Positions 53,019 to 57,955 of a stretch of 57,955 bases of DNA are shown here, in pieces. Position 1 is the stretch's first letter, and each line of letters begins with the position of its first letter. The translations under genes and the position numbers were made by a program. The stretch lies in the NCBI GenBank assembly GCA_945787635.1, contig CALZIK010000067.1, positions 1 to 57,955 on the forward strand, read 5' to 3'. Origin of the DNA: Thermoanaerobaculia bacterium (lineage in GTDB: Bacteria > Acidobacteriota > Thermoanaerobaculia > Multivoradales > JAHEKO01). The notes below the pieces were generated by a model, which saw nothing but the letters and a program-made list of their open reading frames with translations, did not search any database and was not told the origin of the DNA.

Positions 53019-55145
53019 GTGAATGCGCGCGTGCTCTTGTCCCGGCTGGTGATCGCTTCCTGGCTCGGCTTGGTCCTGCTCTGGCTGGTTCAGATCTTCG
53101 GTGGCCTTTCTGTGCACGGCGTGGCGCGCGCGCTGACCGTGGCGGCCCTGGCTCTGACCGCCGTGCATTCCGTTCTGTGGCTCACCCGGCTGTTGCGCGC
53201 ACCCGCGAGCCCCGAGCGCAGCAAGAAACTCGTCTTGACGGCTCTTCTCGCCATCGCCTTCGTGGTTCGCTTCGCCGGCCTCGACTTCGAGCTTCTGGAC
53301 GCCCCGATCGGGGACGAGGGCGTGTTCCACAAGGTCTCCCAGCAGATCAACGGCGGCGATCCCTACCCGAGGACCTTCAACTACGGACACCTCCTGTACT
53401 ACCTCGGCGCCCTGGCGATCTGGTTCTACGACCTCTTTCCCAGCGGCGTGACCCGGCTCTTGGAGGTCTTCTACACGACCTACGAGGGCTACGGCGTGCA
53501 GCGAATCCTGCTCAAGGCCGTCAACGCCAGCCTGGCCGCGCTCACGGCCGGAGCGGTCTTCGGCGCGGCCACTCGGGTGCTCGCGTCCGGCCGGGTCCTC
53601 GAAGATCGGGTGAATGGCCAGGGGGAGACCGCAGAGCTTCTCGCGGGCACACTCGCGGGGCTTCTCATCGCCTTCTCGCCGCTCTACAACAGCATCGCCC
53701 ATCAGCTCATCGCGGACGTACCGGCTGCGGCATTCGCCGCTTTCTGCATCTACTTCCTGGCCCGCCTGTTGCGCCGGGAGTCACTGCGTGACTACCTTCT
53801 CGCCGGAGCCGCCTCCGGGCTGGCCGCGGCGGGCAAGTACCCCGGTGGAGTCGTGGTCATCGGGATCTTCGCGATCTGGTTGAGTTGGCGAATCCGGGAA
53901 CGCAACTGGTCGTGGAGCCTCCTGTGGGCGGCGCTGGCATCGGTGGGCTCTCTGGTGGCGGTGATGCCCGCGCTCTTCAAGTATCCGCACGTGGCCTTCG
54001 GCGGGGAAGGGCTGGACATCTTCTTCGGGTTCAGACAGTACGCCTACGGCGGTTGGATCGGCGTGCAGCCCGAGAGCAACCTGGTCTGGTACGGCCGGGC
54101 GCTGCTTTCCAGTTTCGGCTGGCCGGCGATCGGCCTGGGCCTCGCCGGCGTGGCGTTGGCCGGTTCGGAGGCGCGCCGGCGGTGGCTCTGGATGGCCGTC
54201 TTTCCGGTGGCCTACCTGACGCTCATTTTCTCGATGAGCATGGTCGTGCATCGTAACCTCCAGGTGGCGCTGCCGGGAGTCGCGGTGGTTGTGGGGGCTG
54301 GTCTGGCGGTGGTGCTCGCGTCGATCGCGAGGCGAGGTCGGCTCTGGGCCTGGATCGTCGCGCTCGTCGCTCTCGCCCTGCCGATCTGGCGAACGTTGGC
54401 CTGGGACTTCAGCCAGATGCGGCCGGGAACCAGACAGCTCGCCAGGGCCTGGATCGAGGAGCACGTGCCCGAGGGCGCTTCGATCATCCGCGAGCGCTAC
54501 TCACCGAAACTCGATCCGGAGCGCTACGCCTTCATCTCCCACCGGTTCGCCGCGTGGCAGGATCCCGGGGAGATGCGGACGGGCGAATGGGACTACCTCG
54601 TTCTGGCGAAGCCCGCGTACGCCCGGTTCGTCGAATCCGAAGAGTTCCGGCGGGAGCACCAAAAGGAATACAAGCGTCGCTACGAAGAGATGCTCGGCTG
54701 GGAGAAGGTGGCCGGCTTCGAGCCCTCGGTGACGCGTGCGGGCCCCGAGCTTTCGATCTTCGCGCTCGAGCCGGATCCGGTCGTCTATCGCACGGAGCGC
54801 GTCTTCTCGGCGGCGGACTCGACCTTCATCTCTCACCCGGACCTACGCCGGGACGGTCCGAAGGCGCCGCTCCAGTACACCCGCCGCTGGCAGTTCGCGG
54901 TCTTCAAGGACTACCTGGCCGCGGGCACCTATCGCGTGGAGTTGGATGCGAGGCCAGAGCCCCCCGAGGGCTACCTATACGTGGTCGATCGGCGCAACCG
55001 GGAGGTCGGGACCTACGATCTTCGCGAGGACTTCGTGATCGAGCTGCCGGCCGACGAGAAGTACCTCGTGCGGATCTTCCTTCCTCCGCCGACCCGGCTG
55101 CACGGTTTCCGGATCGCTGCCGACGGCACGCCTCGAGAGAACTAG
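53019..55145 (+). CDS. Multispanning glycosyltransferase (GT39/GT83, PMT-like)
   Basis: A 708-residue inner-membrane protein with about eleven membrane segments in the first 455 residues. The first large extracytoplasmic loop reads LLDAPIGDEGVFHKVSQQI with the acidic pair (D-E near 96-97) expected for GT-C enzymes that use polyprenyl-phosphate sugars, and FNYGHLLYYLGALAIW matches PMT_2-type sequences. The C-terminal 250 residues are soluble and end in a beta-rich domain (RTYDLREDFVIELP-like). The GTG start was chosen because it opens the first membrane helix and follows TAGACT by 7 nt; upstream frame belongs to the MacB permease region. Substrate unknown. Confidence 0.8.
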   Translation: MNARVLLSRLVIASWLGLVLLWLVQIFGGLSVHGVARALTVAALALTAVHSVLWLTRLLRAPASPERSKKLVLTALLAIAFVVRFAGLDFELLDAPIGDEGVFHKVSQQINGGDPYPRTFNYGHLLYYLGALAIWFYDLFPSGVTRLLEVFYTTYEGYGVQRILLKAVNASLAALTAGAVFGAATRVLASGRVLEDRVNGQGETAELLAGTLAGLLIAFSPLYNSIAHQLIADVPAAAFAAFCIYFLARLLRRESLRDYLLAGAASGLAAAGKYPGGVVVIGIFAIWLSWRIRERNWSWSLLWAALASVGSLVAVMPALFKYPHVAFGGEGLDIFFGFRQYAYGGWIGVQPESNLVWYGRALLSSFGWPAIGLGLAGVALAGSEARRRWLWMAVFPVAYLTLIFSMSMVVHRNLQVALPGVAVVVGAGLAVVLASIARRGRLWAWIVALVALALPIWRTLAWDFSQMRPGTRQLARAWIEEHVPEGASIIRERYSPKLDPERYAFISHRFAAWQDPGEMRTGEWDYLVLAKPAYARFVESEEFRREHQKEYKRRYEEMLGWEKVAGFEPSVTRAGPELSIFALEPDPVVYRTERVFSAADSTFISHPDLRRDGPKAPLQYTRRWQFAVFKDYLAAGTYRVELDARPEPPEGYLYVVDRRNREVGTYDLREDFVIELPADEKYLVRIFLPPPTRLHGFRIAADGTPREN

Positions 55146-55172
55146 ACCGGGCGGTCGGCCTCGGGATCCCGA

Positions 55173-55766
55173 CTAGCCGCCGGAGCGTGGCGGCGGCGAT
55201 TCCCCGTGCACTCTCGGAGGACCTCCCCCTCCGGCCTCGATCGAGAACGTGACGTGAATCACGCCGGACTCGACGTTGCGCCGGATGTCGAAACCGCTGT
55301 GGAAGAAGACCTCCATCATCTTGAAGTTCTCGCCCAGGACTTCTCCGGTGAACTCCTTGATCCCGGCGGCGCGGGCGACGTCGGCGAGGTGGTAGAGCAG
55401 CTGGGTCCCGATGCCGCGATTCTGGTGCCGGTCGACGACCGCGAAAGCGGCCTCCGCCCGAAGAGGCTCGGTACCCCGCTCGACGACATAGCGAGCCACG
55501 CCGGCGCCTTCTCCCGCTTCCGGGGGTCCGAGAATCGCGACCAGAGCCACGTGATCGACGAAATCGATCTCGGTCAGGTAGGCGAGGTCCCCGTCGGTGA
55601 GCTTCTCCTTCAGCTCGAAGAACCGGTAGTAGATGGTTTCTTTGCTCAGGGTGGCAAACGCGTCGCGCATGTGGCGCTTGTCCTCGGGGCGGATCGCTCT
55701 GACGGTGAACGGCTCGCCGTCCCGGGTGACGCCCTGCGCCTCGTAGCTGGCTGCCGGTGAGCTCAT
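55173..55766 (-). CDS. GNAT-family N-acetyltransferase
   Basis: A 197-residue soluble acetyltransferase. The order fits the GNAT fold: VRAIRPEDKRHMRDAFATLSKETIYYRFF (start), HVALVAILGP, EAAFAVVDRHQNRGIGTQLLYHLADVARAAGI (motif A; the acetyl-CoA loop is Q/R-x-x-G-I/G) and ENFKMMEVFFHSGF. The opening resembles the GNAT domain of Pat-type protein lysine acetyltransferases, but no ADP-forming CoA ligase or cyclic-nucleotide domain is attached. The C-terminal tail is Pro/Gly-rich. Start ATG 55766 has no Shine-Dalgarno; TAAGAT stands 9 nt upstream. Confidence 0.85.
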   Translation of the reverse strand: MSSPAASYEAQGVTRDGEPFTVRAIRPEDKRHMRDAFATLSKETIYYRFFELKEKLTDGDLAYLTEIDFVDHVALVAILGPPEAGEGAGVARYVVERGTEPLRAEAAFAVVDRHQNRGIGTQLLYHLADVARAAGIKEFTGEVLGENFKMMEVFFHSGFDIRRNVESGVIHVTFSIEAGGGGPPRVHGESPPPRSGG

Positions 55767-55875
55767 CTCGCTGGGATCTTACGGCACCTCTCGCCACTCC
55801 CGACCGGATGCGCCCGCCCTGACCGGTCGAGTAGACTGCGCCCTGACCAAGAGACCCGTACGAAGAGGAGGATGG

Positions 55876-56409
55876 ATGGCGGATTCGCAACCCCGAAGAA
55901 GCATCGGACTCGCCCTGGCGGTGGGAGTCGCCGCACTGGTCGGTGGACTCTGGCTGCTCCTGAATGCCCAGGGCGTGGGCGTGCCGCCATTCAAGGACCT
56001 CTGGCCGATCCTGCTGCTTCTGGCTGGAGTGGCTTTTCTGGTGGACTACTTCGGCTTCGGAAAGGCGCCTCGCTCGGCCGGCTGGGCGGTCGCCTGGATC
56101 GGCTTTGGAGTGCTCGCCTTCGCCCTGACGTTGAACTACACCAGCTGGAAGAAGATCCTCGACTGGCTGCCGAGCTTTCCGATGATCCTCGGGCTCTCGT
56201 TCATCACTGCCTGGATCGCGGGCAAAAGGCAGAGCGCCAACCTCATGGTCGCCGGCGCAGTTCTCGCGGGACTCGGACTGATGGGCTACGCGGCGCGGTT
56301 CGATTTTTTGAAAAAGATCCTGCCCTCGGCGCAGGTCTTCTGGGCGGTCCTGCTGGTGGCCGGCGGGATCTTTCTCGTCTGGCGTGCCGTCAGGCAGTCG
56401 CGGGCGTGA
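55876..56409 (+). CDS. Small membrane protein, LiaI/LiaF-type transmembrane region
   Basis: A 177-residue membrane protein with about five or six membrane segments (GLALAVGVAALVGGLWLLLN; LWPILLLLAGVAFLVDY; VAWIGFGVLAFALTL; FPMILGLSFITAWIAG; LMVAGAVLAGLGLMGY; FWAVLLVAGGIFLVW). The FKDLWPILLLLAG stretch is typical of the DUF5668/LiaI-LiaF-like transmembrane module, usually linked to envelope stress. Strong ribosome binding site (GAGGAGG). A 28-residue membrane ORF with its own Shine-Dalgarno follows 28 nt later. Confidence 0.75.
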   Translation: MADSQPRRSIGLALAVGVAALVGGLWLLLNAQGVGVPPFKDLWPILLLLAGVAFLVDYFGFGKAPRSAGWAVAWIGFGVLAFALTLNYTSWKKILDWLPSFPMILGLSFITAWIAGKRQSANLMVAGAVLAGLGLMGYAARFDFLKKILPSAQVFWAVLLVAGGIFLVWRAVRQSRA

Positions 56410-56437
56410 AGCAACCGGTCTCAGAGAGGAGAAGGTC

Positions 56438-56524
56438 ATGAGCAGAACCTGGATTCTTGTTCTTGCAGTGCTCGCGCTCGGTGTGATTGCGACCCTGCCG
56501 CTCCCCGCGACCGAGTGGTTCTAG
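56438..56524 (+). CDS. 28-residue single-helix membrane microprotein
   Basis: ATG at 56438 with an excellent Shine-Dalgarno (AGAGGAGAAGG) opens a 28-codon frame ending TAG at 56522-56524. The product starts MSRTWILVLAVLALGVIAT and is a single hydrophobic helix with a short tail (LPLPATEWF). Its last 10 bp overlap the GTG of the downstream lipoprotein gene in another frame, so it may act as a translational-coupling leader, a real small membrane protein, or both. No family recognised. Confidence 0.55.
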   Translation: MSRTWILVLAVLALGVIATLPLPATEWF

Positions 56525-57069
56525 GCGGGACCGCGCGACGTCGCGGGTGGGCGGCGCTCAGGGTCTCGAGCTGCCTTGCGCTTCTGGCCTGCGGAACGCA
56601 ACCGAGGCTGGTTATCGATCTGGGTCCGGCCACCGGGAGCGAGGGTTCCGTGGCTGTTGACGGGCTCTCCCCCGAGGCGGTGAGGCGGCTGGCGGGTCGC
56701 GAGCCCGGTCCCGGCGAGTGGGAACGGGTCTTGAGCGTTCGAACCGAGGGCGAGCGGGGCGCCGTTGCGATCGTCTTTCCCGAGCCCCTCGATCAGGCGC
56801 TTCTCGCTCGGATGCTCACCGTGGTCGATTCGGCCGGCGGGCACGTCGATGGAACGGTCGAGGTCTCTCTCGCCGAGACGCGCTGGAGCTTTCGCCCCGA
56901 GGAGGCGTGCGCCGACGGCGAGCACAGGGTACGCGTGGACGCCCAGTTGGAGGACCTCGCCGGGAACCGGATCGGCCGGGTCTTCGACTCGCCCTCGAGC
57001 GAGCCGCCGTCCGCCGACACGCCTTTCGAGCCGGTGCTCGAGATTCCGTTCGTTCCCGGAGCCTGTTAG
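56515..57069 (+). CDS. Lipoprotein with an Ig-like (SbsA/Big_5-type) region
   Basis: A 184-residue lipoprotein: the lipobox LLAC places the acylated Cys at residue 26. The body is beta-rich; FPEPLDQALLARMLTVVDSAGGHVDGTVEVSLAETRWSFRPEE then RVDAQLEDLAGNRIGRVFD follows the SbsA/Big_5 Ig-like pattern in which a DLAGN turn is typical. It would sit on the inner or outer membrane facing the periplasm; function unknown. The GTG at 56515 lies inside the preceding 28-codon ORF, so translation is probably coupled. Its stop codon lies within the TAGCCT hexamer before the creatininase gene. Confidence 0.7.
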   Translation: MVLGGTARRRGWAALRVSSCLALLACGTQPRLVIDLGPATGSEGSVAVDGLSPEAVRRLAGREPGPGEWERVLSVRTEGERGAVAIVFPEPLDQALLARMLTVVDSAGGHVDGTVEVSLAETRWSFRPEEACADGEHRVRVDAQLEDLAGNRIGRVFDSPSSEPPSADTPFEPVLEIPFVPGAC

Positions 57070-57072
57070 CCT
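57067..57072 (+). promoter_or_regulatory. -10-like TAGCCT before the creatininase gene
   Basis: TAGCCT ends 7 nt before the ATG at 57080 and contains the stop codon of the lipoprotein gene. No ribosome binding site is present. Confidence 0.35.
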
Positions 57073-57079
57073 GGCTTCG

Positions 57080-57826
57080 ATGCCGGTCCTTCGCTTCGCG
57101 GACCTGACCTGGGAGGAGGTCGAGCGCCTCGAGGGCGATTCGATCGCGGTGCTTCCGACCGGCGCGATCGAGGCCCACGGCCCCCACCTACCGCTCTCGA
57201 CCGACGAGATCATTGCCGTCGCGATGGCCGAAGACGGGGCCCGGCGCCTCGCGGAGACAGGAAGCAGCGTGGCGCTTCTGCCGCCGCTCGTCTACTCGGC
57301 CGCGCCCTTCGCGGCGGGTTTCCCCGGCACGCTTTCGATCCGGCCCGAGACGGTGGCCAATCTCGTGGTGGACATCGGAACCTCGATCGCCCGGGCGGGG
57401 ATCAAGCGGCTTGCGATCGCCAACGCCCACCTCGACCCGGCTCATCTGGGAGCTCTTCATCGGGCCGCCGGCCGCCTCCGCGACGCCGGCCAGGTCGTGG
57501 CGTTTCCGGATCTGACGAGAAAGCCCTGGGCCTCGAGGCTGACCGACGAGTTCAAGTCGGGGGCCTGCCACGCGGGGCGCTTCGAGGGCTCGGTTTTGAT
57601 GGCCGCGCGTCCCGACGCAGTCCGGGAGTCGATCCGGCGCGAGCTCGCCCCGAACCCGGCGTCGCTTTCGGTCGCGATCGGCGCCGGCCACGAATCGTTC
57701 GAGGCGGCGGGGGGGCCCAGAGCCTACTTCGGCGACCCGGCCGCGGCGAGCGCCGAGGAAGGGAGGGCGACCATCGCGGCGCTCGGGAGGATCCTCGCCG
57801 ACGCGGTCAGGGCGCAGATCGACTGA
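57080..57826 (+). CDS. Creatininase-family amidohydrolase
   Basis: A 248-residue soluble metal-dependent amidohydrolase of the creatininase family (which also includes FAPy deformylases and the mycofactocin peptidase MftE). Metal-site motifs: GAIEAHGPHLPLSTDE (Glu, His, Asp ligands), NAHLDPAHLGAL (the usual NGHGGN, here NAHLDP, keeps the His) and CHAGRFEGS (the usual HAGxxETS, keeping the Glu). The variant NAHLDP suggests a subfamily with a different substrate. No mycofactocin genes are visible. ATG 57080 is SD-less with TAGCCT 7 nt upstream. Confidence 0.85.
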   Translation: MPVLRFADLTWEEVERLEGDSIAVLPTGAIEAHGPHLPLSTDEIIAVAMAEDGARRLAETGSSVALLPPLVYSAAPFAAGFPGTLSIRPETVANLVVDIGTSIARAGIKRLAIANAHLDPAHLGALHRAAGRLRDAGQVVAFPDLTRKPWASRLTDEFKSGACHAGRFEGSVLMAARPDAVRESIRRELAPNPASLSVAIGAGHESFEAAGGPRAYFGDPAAASAEEGRATIAALGRILADAVRAQID

Positions 57827-57834
57827 GGCGCGCT

Positions 57835-57863
57835 TGACCTTCCTGGGCGGTCCCCTCTAACGT
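57835..57863 (+). promoter_or_regulatory. Promoter of the SDR gene with leaderless start
   Basis: TTGACC (57835-57840), exactly 17 nt of spacer, TAACGT (57858-57863), then 6 nt to the GTG at 57870. This is the best complete -35/-10 pair among the leaderless candidates here. Confidence 0.55.
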
Positions 57864-57869
57864 GGCGGC

Positions 57870-57955
57870 GTGATTCTCCAAGGCAAGGGCGTCGTGATCA
57901 CCGGGGGCGGTCGCGGTATCGGTGCGGCGGTGGCCGCGGCGCTCTCGGCGGAGGG
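57870..57955 (+). CDS. Short-chain dehydrogenase/reductase, N-terminal part (cut by window end)
   Basis: Only the first 28 codons are in the window. They read ILQGKGVVITGGGRGIGAAV, which contains the TGxxxGIG NAD(P)-binding motif that opens SDR enzymes. It begins with GTG at 57870 with no Shine-Dalgarno but a -35/-10 promoter immediately before. The substrate cannot be inferred from this fragment. Confidence 0.8.
   Translation, partial: MILQGKGVVITGGGRGIGAAVAAALSAE

Overview
This is a GC-rich chromosomal window from a Gram-negative (diderm) bacterium. The envelope genes show this: MlaE/MlaF/MCE lipid transport, a TolC-MacA-MacB-type exporter, lipoproteins and an octaheme cytochrome c. No rRNA, tRNA, CRISPR array, prophage or insertion sequence was seen. 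The mix of genes (c-di-GMP riboswitch, HAO-type cytochrome, FG-GAP protein, a C_GCAxxG_C_C selenoprotein candidate, MCE protein with a C-terminal barrel-like region) suggests Acidobacteriota or a deltaproteobacterial-type lineage. That placement is an inference and was not tested by any search.

Layout. 1-3077: a c-di-GMP-I (GEMM) riboswitch ahead of a one-domain PAS protein, then a GT2 glycosyltransferase translationally coupled to an NDP-hexose 2,3-dehydratase. 3187-6695: a minus-strand set of octaheme cytochrome, PflX-type radical SAM protein and thiamine-binding protein, diverging from a small redox protein whose reading frame contains an in-frame TGA exactly where the family has its first Cys, followed by a SECIS-like hairpin (a probable selenoprotein). 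6815-12000: a beta-propeller protein, a membrane sulfatase/LTA-synthase-like enzyme coupled to a glycerophosphodiesterase lipoprotein, and a DUF1573 protein. 12128-16801: two tandem exported paralogs meeting an FG-GAP repeat protein tail to tail.

16979-25179 is a tightly packed operon for a surface glycan or modified metabolite: methyltransferase, GT2, a 1083-residue PIG-L deacetylase/GT2/coiled-coil/acetyltransferase fusion, a radical SAM/SPASM enzyme, a second glycosyltransferase and an aldo/keto reductase. 25476-28426 (minus) holds a multispanning glycosyltransferase-like protein and an SGNH hydrolase whose motif order looks circularly permuted. 28638-30867 has an SLC13-type transporter with RCK_C domains and a small membrane protein. 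31023-36110 has a 1053-residue protein of unknown function and a secreted protein with a zincin-like QExxH motif.

36225-47279 is mostly core functions: dnaB, mlaE-mlaF-MCE, purC, a large protein with a class III cyclase-like domain, pepA and two oligopeptide ABC ATPases. 47396-52935 is a complete tripartite efflux system (TolC, a Yip1-like protein, adaptor, ATPase, permease). 53019-57955 holds another multispanning glycosyltransferase, a GNAT acetyltransferase, small membrane proteins including a 28-residue ORF, a lipoprotein, a creatininase-family hydrolase and the first 28 codons of an SDR.

A theme across the window is that many genes at the head of a transcription unit lack a Shine-Dalgarno sequence and instead carry a TAnnnT (-10-like) hexamer 6-10 nt before the start codon, as expected for leaderless mRNAs. 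Genes with clear Shine-Dalgarno sites also occur, so two initiation modes seem to coexist.
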